Assembly (NCBI GenBank): GCA_002315455.1
Contig: DCGG01000131.1
Span: 1 to 16,337 of the forward strand
Length of the DNA stretch: 16,337 bases
Source of the DNA: Lentisphaeria bacterium UBA1784
GTDB taxonomy: Bacteria > Verrucomicrobiota > Lentisphaeria > Victivallales > Victivallaceae
Direction: 5' to 3'
The notes under the pieces: generated by a model
Database searches by the model: none
What the model was told of the DNA's origin: nothing
What the model saw: the letters and a program-made list of their open reading frames with translations, nothing else
Position numbers and translations under genes: made by a program
In this document: positions 8,707 to 14,859 of the stretch, one piece after another
Position numbering within the stretch: the first letter of the stretch is position 1
How the letters are laid out: each line of letters starts with the position of its first letter

Positions 8707-8759
8707 AGAAAACGGACCGTTGCATTCCGCCGTTGAGGCTTTGCAACAGTCCGTTTTCT
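8707..8759. terminator. bidirectional intrinsic terminator between convergent units
   Basis: A strong inverted repeat: GAAAACGGAC at 8708-8717 pairs perfectly with GTCCGTTTTC at 8749-8758. After a single C/A mismatch (8718/8748), GTTGCA at 8719-8724 pairs with TGCAAC at 8742-8747, leaving a 17-nt loop. A 8707 and T 8759 extend the stem. The A-run on the left arm and T-run on the right arm give a U-tract on either strand, as expected for a terminator shared by the giant gene (plus) and the flp gene (minus). It lies about 60 nt past the giant-gene stop and about 35 nt past the flp stop. Nothing else was seen in 8648-8792. Confidence 0.85.
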
Positions 8760-8792
8760 GTTTTGCGGCAGGACCGCAGAGATGACGGAGGA

Positions 8793-9038
8793 CTATTTTG
8801 CGTCCATTCCGCCCTTGTCCATGTCACGAATGATCTGCACGCTGGTCTTGCCGGAGGTGGTTTCCTCCTCCGAACCGCCGAGGGTCTCGGTGATACCCGT
8901 CATGATGTCCCTGAGCCGGTCGCTGAAAGCTCCGATGGCGAAAAGCGCAGCCAAAGCCACCACCGCTACAAGGATCACGTACTCCACGATCCCCTGACCG
9001 CGCTGACGCGCGCCTCTGTGTTTTAGAAACTGCTTCAT
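8793..9038 (-). CDS. flp: Flp/Fap-type pilin
   Basis: This 81-residue protein is the major-pilin type of the Tad system. A short basic leader (MKQFLKHRGARQRG) ends in Gly14. Prepilin peptidase would cut after Gly14, giving a mature chain starting QGIVEY with Glu at +5 and Tyr at +6, the type IVb signature. Residues 21-36 form the hydrophobic helix (VILVAVVALAALFAIG). The tail (residues 40-81) is hydrophilic and charged, and longer than in minimal Flp pilins of about 50-60 residues. The ATG at 9038 has GGAGG on the minus strand (9048-9052) about 9 nt upstream. It is the last gene before the shared terminator and lies 38 nt downstream of the small pilin-like gene. It would be exported and assembled by the machine that includes CpaB and FHA-CpaF encoded on the other strand. 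Confidence 0.93.
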   Translation of the reverse strand: MKQFLKHRGARQRGQGIVEYVILVAVVALAALFAIGAFSDRLRDIMTGITETLGGSEEETTSGKTSVQIIRDMDKGGMDAK

Positions 9039-9076
9039 TTTGTTTTTCCTCCCGGAGAATCCGGTTTGCGTTCCGT

Positions 9077-9232
9077 TTAGGGAACATTCATTTGGATCAG
9101 TTCAAAATTGCGCTCTCCCCCCCGGGAGGTCGCGTGAAATACTGCTATAAGCGCCACGAGCAGGACCACCGCGATCAGCAGGATGATGACGAACTCCGTG
9201 GTTGCTTGTGCGGAATCCGTCCGCTTCCTCAT
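9077..9232 (-). CDS. 51-residue TadE/Flp-like type IVb pilin-like peptide
   Basis: A small gene reading MRKRTDSAQATTEF and then a hydrophobic helix of about 18 residues (VIILLIAVVLLVALIAVF, residues 15-32) and a short polar tail ending in NVP. The basic N-terminus, A8 at the cleavage position and E13-F14 at +5/+6 match a type IVb prepilin leader (TadE/TadF/Flp family), with Ala in place of the usual Gly at -1. The ATG at 9232 overlaps the panD TGA at 9229-9231 as ATGA, so translation is probably coupled. The stop TAA at 9077-9079 lies 38 nt before flp. It could be a minor pilin, a truncated TadE-like pseudopilin or a second Flp. It is shorter than normal TadE (about 130 or more residues). The gene is supported by composition, motif and spacing. 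Confidence 0.75.
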   Translation of the reverse strand: MRKRTDSAQATTEFVIILLIAVVLLVALIAVFHATSRGGERNFELIQMNVP

Positions 9233-9600
9233 TTTTTCGATCCGCCCTTGACCAGCGTTACCTTGTTCTCCTCATTGAGGACGATGACCCGCGGCTTGAA
9301 ACCATTTGCCTCCGCCTCGCTGAATACCGAGAAGGCCATGATGGTCACGACGTCTCCCGGATTTCCCAGCCTTGCCGCAGGACCGTTCAGGCAGAAGCCG
9401 CGGCCGCCCCGGGGACCGGGGATGGCGTAGGTTTCCAGCCGGGAACCGTTGGTCTTATTGGAGACGAGGATCTTCTCGTAGGGGAGGATCTCCGCCTGAT
9501 CGAGCAGGTCTTCGTCGATCTCCAGACTTCCTTCGTAATCCAGCATACAGGCGGTGAGACGGGCGGTGTGGATCTTGCCGCTCAACAAAATTTTTTGCAT
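9229..9600 (-). CDS. panD: aspartate 1-decarboxylase
   Basis: This 123-residue pyruvoyl enzyme converts L-aspartate to beta-alanine and CO2 for pantothenate and coenzyme A synthesis in the cytoplasm. The proenzyme self-cleaves at Gly24-Ser25, visible here as DYEGSLEID (residues 21-29). Other conserved residues match E. coli PanD: Lys9, Arg54, Tyr58 (SRLETYAI) and Asn72-Gly73 (CLNGPAA). Length is standard. The frame stays open upstream to 9807, but homology begins at MQKILLSGKI, so the ATG at 9600 is chosen; the ribosome site there is weak (GGAAAG about 12 nt upstream). It is the first gene of a minus-strand unit with two pilin-like genes and is divergent from pyrR. Finding it at the head of a pilin operon is unusual. 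Confidence 0.95.
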   Translation of the reverse strand: MQKILLSGKIHTARLTACMLDYEGSLEIDEDLLDQAEILPYEKILVSNKTNGSRLETYAIPGPRGGRGFCLNGPAARLGNPGDVVTIMAFSVFSEAEANGFKPRVIVLNEENKVTLVKGGSKK

Positions 9601-9638
9601 GATCGTTATTTTCTTTCCAAAAAATTGACGTGGCGGCT

Positions 9639-9666
9639 TTGAAAAAATCCGCTCCAAGTGTAAATT
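9639..9666 (+). promoter_or_regulatory. candidate pyrR promoter overlapping the panD promoter
   Basis: TTGAAA at 9639-9644 and TAAATT at 9661-9666 are spaced by 16 nt; TTATAC at 9665-9670 is an alternative -10 at 20 nt. The -10 overlaps the panD -10 on the other strand. The leader to pyrR would be about 135 nt. It contains an AT stem-loop (CGTTTTTT 9678-9685 with AAAAAACG 9691-9698) followed by seven Ts at 9704-9710, and a small hairpin at 9750-9764 (GTCTTC-GGA-GAAGGC). Neither is a convincing attenuator. Confidence 0.4.
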
Positions 9667-9690
9667 ATACCCGAAAACGTTTTTTGTCAA
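9664..9690 (-). promoter_or_regulatory. panD promoter (minus strand)
   Basis: Read on the minus strand, a perfect TTGACA (plus 9685-9690) is followed after 15 nt by a perfect TATAAT (plus 9664-9669). TTTTGA two bases downstream gives a 17-nt spacer alternative. Transcription would start near 9657, about 57 nt before the panD ATG. Several A/T tracts lie upstream of the -35 (9691-9730), which could serve as an UP element. Confidence 0.65.
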
Positions 9691-9809
9691 AAAAAACGCA
9701 TCCTTTTTTTCGAAAAATTTGCAAAAATTTCCGAATGGACAGGGAAAACGTCTTCGGAGAAGGCGCAGTATGCCGGAAAAAAGAGGACGCGGAAGGGAAT
9801 CTGACAATC

Positions 9810-10382
9810 ATGAAAAAACAGTTGTACGGAGCATCGGAGGTCTCCGCCTCCATCCGCCGGATGGCCGAGGCGATCTGCCGGGAGTTTTCCGGAGGGGAGG
9901 GGGACCTCGCTCTGGTCGGGATCCATAAGTTGGGCGTCCCGTTGGCCAAGATGCTGGAGCGTGAGATCGCGGCGATCTCCGGGAAACATCCCGAATTCGG
10001 CACCTTGGACATCACAATGTACCGGGACGACTTCGGAGATTTCTCCCGGTTGCCCGCCATTCAGGAGACGGAGATCCCCTTCGACGTGAACGGCCGGAAA
10101 CTGATCCTCGTGGACGACGTGTTCTCCAGCGGCCGCACCATCCGCGCCGCGCTGGATGCTCTGACGGACTTCGGCCGTCCCGGCATGATCCGGCTGGCGG
10201 TGCTGGTCGACCGCGGTGAACCGGAATTTCCCATCCGGCCGGATTTCGCCGGATTTTCGCTGAAGGTCCCCTCGGATCACAAGATCCGGCTCTGCTTCGA
10301 TCCGGAACTGGAGATCTATGAGATCCCCACTGCCGAGGAGCGGGCTGCCGTCGGAAATGAAACTTCAACCCCTTTGAAATAG
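9810..10382 (+). CDS. pyrR: PyrR: uracil phosphoribosyltransferase / pyr operon regulator
   Basis: This 190-residue type I phosphoribosyltransferase catalyses uracil + PRPP to UMP, and in Bacillus also binds pyr mRNA to cause attenuation. The PRPP loop is clear at residues 99-111 (ILVDDVFSSGRTI). LDITMYRDDF (66-75) and VDRGEPEFPIRPDFAG (133-148) are PyrR-specific landmarks. The frame is open back to 9630, but family homology starts at MKKQLYGASE, and GGAAGGGA at 9791-9798 precedes the ATG at 9810, so that start is used. It heads the unit pyrR-pyrB-pyrC. The His-Arg pair of Bacillus PyrR (VDRGHRE) is Glu-Pro here, and N-terminal residues linked to RNA binding also appear replaced (RRMAEAI), so enzyme activity is better supported than RNA-binding control. 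Confidence 0.88.
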   Translation: MKKQLYGASEVSASIRRMAEAICREFSGGEGDLALVGIHKLGVPLAKMLEREIAAISGKHPEFGTLDITMYRDDFGDFSRLPAIQETEIPFDVNGRKLILVDDVFSSGRTIRAALDALTDFGRPGMIRLAVLVDRGEPEFPIRPDFAGFSLKVPSDHKIRLCFDPELEIYEIPTAEERAAVGNETSTPLK

Positions 10383-10392
10383 GATCAAAAAA

Positions 10393-11319
10393 ATGCAGTG
10401 GACCAGAAAAGACCTGCTGGGACTCTATGACCTTTCCGCCGAGGAGATCACTCTGATCCTCGACACGGCCGAAGAGTTCAAGAAGGTGTCCCAGCGCCGG
10501 GTGAAGAAAGTCCCCGCGCTCCGGGGCAAGACGGTAGTGAACTTCTTTGTGGAACCCAGCACCCGCACCCGGGTCTCCTTCGAGCTTGCGGAACAGCGGC
10601 TCAGCGCCGACGTGGTGAATATGCAGGCGCAGGCCAGCAGTCTGCTGAAAGGCGAGACGCTACTGGATACCGTCCGCAACATCGAAGCCCTTCAGGTGGA
10701 TCTTGTGGTGATGCGCCACTCCGCTCCAGGTGCCCAGAATTTCATCGCCCGCAACCTCGGTTGCGGCGTGGTCAATGCGGGCGACGGCGCTCATGAACAT
10801 CCCACGCAGGCACTGCTGGACATTTTCACCATGCGCGAAAAACTCGGCTCCGTCAAAGGACTGCAGGTGGCCATCGTGGGAGACATCCTCCACAGCCGGG
10901 TGGCCCGGAGCAACATCTGGGGCCTGCTGAAACTGGGGGCGCAGGTGACGGTCGCCGGACCTGCCACGCTGGTGCCCCGGGAGTTCGAGAGCATCGGAGT
11001 CCGGGTCTGCCACAATCTGGACGAAGCCATCCGCAACGCGGACGTGGTGAACCTGCTCCGCATCCAGCATGAGCGGCAAACGGCGGACTTCTTCCCCAGC
11101 ATCGGCGAGTACTCCAAGTTTTTCGGCATCCGTCCGGACACCATGAAGAAGCTGAAACCGGAGACCCTCATCATGCACCCGGGACCCATCAACCGGGGTG
11201 TGGAACTCGCCGGCGAAGTGGCGGACGGAAAGAATTCCGTGATCCTTGAACAGGTCACTAACGGACTTGCCATCCGCATGGCGGTCCTCTATTTAGTCGC
11301 GGGGTGCGTGCAGAAATGA
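10393..11319 (+). CDS. pyrB: aspartate carbamoyltransferase catalytic subunit
   Basis: This 308-residue enzyme joins carbamoyl phosphate and L-aspartate to N-carbamoyl-L-aspartate, the committed step of UMP synthesis. The carbamoyl-phosphate motif STRTR is at 56-60, the Ser/Lys of the 80s loop at SSLLKGET (82-89), HEHPTQALLD at 134-143 and the aspartate-domain motif HPGPINRGVE at 262-271. Length is standard. The start follows the pyrR stop by 10 nt, and its AGGA (10381-10384) overlaps that stop codon, so the genes are coupled. The end overlaps pyrC by 4 nt (ATGA). No pyrI regulatory subunit is encoded nearby, fitting a class B/C-type arrangement with PyrC next door. Confidence 0.96.
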   Translation: MQWTRKDLLGLYDLSAEEITLILDTAEEFKKVSQRRVKKVPALRGKTVVNFFVEPSTRTRVSFELAEQRLSADVVNMQAQASSLLKGETLLDTVRNIEALQVDLVVMRHSAPGAQNFIARNLGCGVVNAGDGAHEHPTQALLDIFTMREKLGSVKGLQVAIVGDILHSRVARSNIWGLLKLGAQVTVAGPATLVPREFESIGVRVCHNLDEAIRNADVVNLLRIQHERQTADFFPSIGEYSKFFGIRPDTMKKLKPETLIMHPGPINRGVELAGEVADGKNSVILEQVTNGLAIRMAVLYLVAGCVQK

Positions 11320-12581
11320 AAGACTTGCTTTTTAAGAATGCCCGGATCATCGATCCGGTTCGCAACGTGGATGCCAAGGGCGACCTCGGCGTCTCCAACG
11401 GGTTGATCGTGGAAGCTTCCGAGGTGAAGGACGCAACGGTCATTGATCTCTCCGGCAAGGTCCTGACCCCCGGCTTCATCGACATCCACGTGCACTTGCG
11501 TCAGCCCGGCAACTCCGATGCCGAAACCGTTGCCACCGGCGGGGCCGCCGCCGCGGCGGGCGGTTTCACCAGCATTGTCGCCATGCCCAACACCAAGCCC
11601 CCTGCGGATACCGTGGGCGCCATCGAACTTCTCCGGAACATGGCGAAGAAAAGTCCCGTGAAGGTCCTCCCCTGCGGCAATATGTCCGTTGGCGGGCAGG
11701 GCGAAGCCATGGCCGGGATCGGTTCCCTCAAGGAGGCCGGGATCGTGGCGTTGAGCGACGACGGACGCTGCGTCCAGAACCACGGACTCATGCGGCACAT
11801 CGTGGAATATGCCAAGGCTTTCGGGGTGCCCATTCTTGACCACTGCGAGGACTCCAGTCTCGCCGCCGGCGGCGTAATGCATGAGGGTAAGTGGTCGGTC
11901 CTGCTGGGGTTCAACGGGATTCCCGCCGCCGCCGAGGAATTGATTATCACCCGGAACGTTCTCCTCGCGCAGGAGATCAACTGGCGCATCCACATGCAGC
12001 ACGTCAGCACCCGGGAGAGTGTGAACATCCTGCGGTACGCCCGGAGCCGGGGCATCCCGGTAACCGGCGAAGCCACGCCGCACCATCTGACGCTCACCGA
12101 TGAGTGCATCAAGAAGTTCGACACCAACTACAAGATGAATCCGCCCCTCCGTTCCGAGGAGGACCGGCAGGCTCTCATCGCCGGCGTCGCGGACGGTACC
12201 ATCACGGTGATCGCCACCGATCATGCACCCCACACCGCCACCGCCAAGGAGGTGGAGTTCGATCATGCGCCCTTCGGCATCATCGGTTTGGAAACCGCCT
12301 TTGCGCTCTGCCACACCGAACTGGTGACCAAGGGGGTGATCGATCTGCCCCATCTGATCCGGATGATGACGGCCGGGCCGGCGGAGGTGCTGGGTCTGGA
12401 GGATTACAGTTTGCGTCCCGGCCGACCGGCGGACCTGACCATCTTTGATCCGGCGGAGGAGTACGTAATCGACAGTTCCAAGTTCTTCTCCAAGTCCCGG
12501 AATACCCCCTTCAACGGGCGCAGCGTCATCGGCCGCATCATCATGACGGTGGTGGATGGAAAGGTTGTCTATCAGAAATGA
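11316..12581 (+). CDS. pyrC: dihydroorotase (class I)
   Basis: This 421-residue zinc amidohydrolase cyclises N-carbamoyl-L-aspartate to dihydroorotate. The zinc motif is DIHVHLRQPG (56-65, His58 and His60). Further ligands and catalytic residues are LSDDGR (146-151), DHCED (175-179), HMQHVSTRE (226-234) and the catalytic Asp in ATDHAPH (300-306). Use of the SDDG Asp as the metal bridge instead of a carboxylated lysine fits the Aquifex/Bacillus type that is active with or beside PyrB. A GTG at 11304 would add four residues, but the ATG at 11316 forms an ATGA overlap with the pyrB stop and is preferred. The end also overlaps the next gene by ATGA. Confidence 0.95.
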   Translation: MKDLLFKNARIIDPVRNVDAKGDLGVSNGLIVEASEVKDATVIDLSGKVLTPGFIDIHVHLRQPGNSDAETVATGGAAAAAGGFTSIVAMPNTKPPADTVGAIELLRNMAKKSPVKVLPCGNMSVGGQGEAMAGIGSLKEAGIVALSDDGRCVQNHGLMRHIVEYAKAFGVPILDHCEDSSLAAGGVMHEGKWSVLLGFNGIPAAAEELIITRNVLLAQEINWRIHMQHVSTRESVNILRYARSRGIPVTGEATPHHLTLTDECIKKFDTNYKMNPPLRSEEDRQALIAGVADGTITVIATDHAPHTATAKEVEFDHAPFGIIGLETAFALCHTELVTKGVIDLPHLIRMMTAGPAEVLGLEDYSLRPGRPADLTIFDPAEEYVIDSSKFFSKSRNTPFNGRSVIGRIIMTVVDGKVVYQK

Positions 12582-13735
12582 ATTGTGACGTGAGATCGAT
12601 CGTGGCGGATGCCATCGCTTTCCGTCATGAACTGCATCAGGTCCCGGAGATCGCTGGGAAGGAAGTGCGGACTTCGGCTTTGATCCGTAAGCGTCTGGAA
12701 GCCATGGGACTGACTCCCGTTAAACCGCTTCTCGGCACCGACGTGGTGGTGCTGATCCAAGGTGGGAAAGGACCGGGAAAGAACGTTTCTCTCCGGGCGG
12801 ACATGGATGCTCTCGCCATTCAGGAGGAGACCGGACTGCCTTTCGCCTCCCGGAATCCGGGCATGATGCACGCCTGCGGGCACGACGGCCACGCCGCCAT
12901 GTTGATGGGGGCGGCGCAGATGCTTCTGGCGCGGCGTTCCGAATTTTCCGGAAGCGTCCGGCTGATCTGGCAGCCCGGTGAGGAGAATCTGTGCATGGGC
13001 AAGGATCTGGTCGCCGCCGGCGTGCTGGAGAACCCCCATGCGGACCTCGTCACCACGCTCCACATCGCTCCCGGTTTTCCGGTGGGGACGCTGGGCTTCA
13101 TCGTCGGCCCCAGCGAAGCGGCGAATCTTCATTTCACCGTCAGGATCAAGGGGAGAGGCGGCCACAGCAGCCGTCCTGACCGCTGCTGTGATCCGGTGCT
13201 GGCGGCGGCTTCGGCGGTGATGGAATTGCAGAATATCGTCTCCCGAAGGGTCTCGCCTTTCGACAAGGCGGTGCTGAGCGTTTGTACCATCCACAGCGGG
13301 ACTCTTTCCAACGTGATCCCAGATACGGCGGAGTTCTCCGGTACGGCCCGTGCGCTTTCGGCTGACGTGGAGGAGCTTTTCCGGAAAGCGATCCCGGAGG
13401 TGTGCGCTTCTGCGGCGGCCTGCCACGGGTGTACGGCGGAGACGGAATTTTTCTCCTGCTACGCGCTGACCGTCAATTCGGAGGAGGCGTCGGAAGTTGC
13501 GCGCAAGGTCATTGAGAAGAACTTCCCGCCGGAAGTGTTTCTGCTTCGCAAGGAGCCTTCCATGGGGGCGGACGATTTCGGCTTTTACACCCGGGAGCAC
13601 TCAGGGGTCTACGTGAAACTCGGCGCCGGGGAGTCCGGCGGTCTGCACACCTGCGGTTTCACCTTTCCCGACGAGGCCATGGAGAACGGCATCCGCTTCT
13701 TTACGGAGTTCGCCATCGCCGGACTGCAGGCGTGA
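12578..13735 (+). CDS. M20D family metallo-amidohydrolase (hippurate hydrolase-like)
   Basis: This 385-residue di-metal peptidase-like enzyme cleaves an N-acyl amino acid or related amide; the substrate is unknown. The M20D hallmarks are all present: RADMDAL (73-79), MMHACGHDGHAAM (96-108, with Cys100, His102), QPGEE (132-136), LHIAPGFPVG (161-170), dimerisation-domain GRGGHSSRP (192-200) and SMGADDFGFY near the C-terminus, followed by LHTCGF..PDEAM. Length is normal. It starts inside the pyrC stop (ATGA) and ends in the hemW start (GTGA), so it is firmly in the pyr operon. M20D relatives include hippurate hydrolase, N-acetyl-diaminopimelate deacetylase and indoleacetyl-amino acid hydrolase. 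Its placement beside pyrC hints at a ureido or acyl-aspartate substrate, but the sequence does not show this. Confidence 0.88.
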   Translation: MNCDVRSIVADAIAFRHELHQVPEIAGKEVRTSALIRKRLEAMGLTPVKPLLGTDVVVLIQGGKGPGKNVSLRADMDALAIQEETGLPFASRNPGMMHACGHDGHAAMLMGAAQMLLARRSEFSGSVRLIWQPGEENLCMGKDLVAAGVLENPHADLVTTLHIAPGFPVGTLGFIVGPSEAANLHFTVRIKGRGGHSSRPDRCCDPVLAAASAVMELQNIVSRRVSPFDKAVLSVCTIHSGTLSNVIPDTAEFSGTARALSADVEELFRKAIPEVCASAAACHGCTAETEFFSCYALTVNSEEASEVARKVIEKNFPPEVFLLRKEPSMGADDFGFYTREHSGVYVKLGAGESGGLHTCGFTFPDEAMENGIRFFTEFAIAGLQA

Positions 13736-14811
13736 ACTGTTACGTCCATACTCCGTTCTGCAACGGACGGTGCGGTTACTGCGCCTTCTACTCCGACGGG
13801 GCTCCCTCGGAGGCGAAGGTGCAGAATTGGCTGGTGCGTATCTGCCGCCAGCTGGACGAACTGCCCCGGAATTCCTGCTCCACCATCTACCTCGGCGGCG
13901 GGACTCCCACTTTGCCGGATATCCCGGTGCTGACGGAACTGTTCCGTCACGTGCTTCCGCTCGCAAAGTCAGGATGCGAGATCTCCATGGAGGCCAACCC
14001 CGAAACCCTCACGGAGGGGAAGGTCGGTTTTCTGCGGGAGCGCATCACCCGGATCAGTCTCGGGGTCCAGTCTTTCGATGGAGGTTTGCGCAAGGTCCTC
14101 GGACGGAACTGTTCCGACGCCGCTCTGGAAAACGCCCTGAACTGGATCGGACAGGCTGGCTTCCCCCACTGGAATCTCGACCTGATCTACGGGATCCCCG
14201 GGCAGTCCCTGGAGGCATGGCAGGCGGAACTGCGCCGCGCGGCCAGCCTCGGATGCGACCATCTCTCCTGCTACAACCTGACCCAGGAGGAGGGGGCGCG
14301 GCTCGCGGAAAAAATGGTCCCTGACGAGGAGGATTCCGTCGCCATGTGGAAGATGACGGGGGAGGAACTCGCCCGCGCCGGGATCCCCCGTTACGAGATC
14401 AGCAACTACGCCCGTCCCGGCGGGGAGTGCCTGCACAACGTTTCGGTATGGCGGGGCGGAAAACTGTGGGGTATCGGACCTTCCGCCGCCGGATTCGACG
14501 GCCGGGTGCGGCGGACGGAAGTTGCTTCGCTCGCCAGGTGGCTGGAGGGCGTCCCTCCGGAAGCGGACGAACTCTCCATCCCGGAGCGCTGCAACGAGAT
14601 CTTCGCCGTCAATCTGCGGACGGCCTTCGGTTGGACCCCTGAACTTTGGGCACAGGTCCCCGGCGCGGAGCCCTGGGCAGAGCGTTTGGAGCGGACCCGG
14701 GCGGTCGCCGCGCAGTTTCCTCCCGATTTTCTGAACGTTCGGGAGGAGCGCATTTTCGCCGGAGAAAATGGACTTTTATTCTGGAATGACGTGGCAGAAG
14801 CCATGCTTTAG
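13732..14811 (+). CDS. hemW: HemW-like radical SAM heme chaperone
   Basis: This 359-residue radical SAM protein is of the coproporphyrinogen oxidase-like HemW family; characterised members bind heme and pass it to target proteins and do not oxidise coproporphyrinogen. The 4Fe-4S motif CNGRCGYC (Cys10, Cys14, Cys17) follows YVHTPF. Next come YLGGGTPT (53-60), SMEANPETL (85-93), RISLGVQSFD (107-116), DLIYGIPGQ (150-158) and RYEISNYARPGGECLHNVSVW (220-240). The heme-linked HNxxYW motif is present as HNVSVW (Tyr to Val). The start is a GTG at 13732 overlapping the previous stop as GTGA; no better start exists because MNCYVHTPFC is the family's N-terminus. It is the last tightly coupled gene of the pyr unit. 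Confidence 0.92.
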   Translation: MNCYVHTPFCNGRCGYCAFYSDGAPSEAKVQNWLVRICRQLDELPRNSCSTIYLGGGTPTLPDIPVLTELFRHVLPLAKSGCEISMEANPETLTEGKVGFLRERITRISLGVQSFDGGLRKVLGRNCSDAALENALNWIGQAGFPHWNLDLIYGIPGQSLEAWQAELRRAASLGCDHLSCYNLTQEEGARLAEKMVPDEEDSVAMWKMTGEELARAGIPRYEISNYARPGGECLHNVSVWRGGKLWGIGPSAAGFDGRVRRTEVASLARWLEGVPPEADELSIPERCNEIFAVNLRTAFGWTPELWAQVPGAEPWAERLERTRAVAAQFPPDFLNVREERIFAGENGLLFWNDVAEAML

Positions 14812-14859
14812 GGTTATATTAGGAGCAAAACAATTCAACGGAAACGGGAATCTGCAAAC

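Noticed and set aside
8824..9087. 87-residue minus-strand frame overlapping flp
   Set aside because: Out-of-frame shadow of flp, Arg/His-rich with no helix; the flp frame has a pilin signature and a good ribosome site.
9678..9764. Hairpins in the pyrR leader as a PyrR-controlled attenuator
   Set aside because: The first stem is almost all A-T and its T-run starts 5 nt later; the second is only 6 bp with no U-tract. A clear PyrR-binding loop consensus was not found by eye.
9601..9807. Upstream extension of panD (69 extra residues)
   Set aside because: It would run through the panD promoter and AT-rich region; PanD homology starts exactly at the ATG at 9600.
9630..9809. Upstream extension of pyrR (60 extra residues)
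   Set aside because: Basic, low-complexity translation of the A/T tracts; family homology and a ribosome site support the ATG at 9810.
11289..12353. 354-residue minus-strand frame opposite pyrC
   Set aside because: A shadow of the GC-rich third-position pattern; pyrC on the plus strand has full catalytic motifs.
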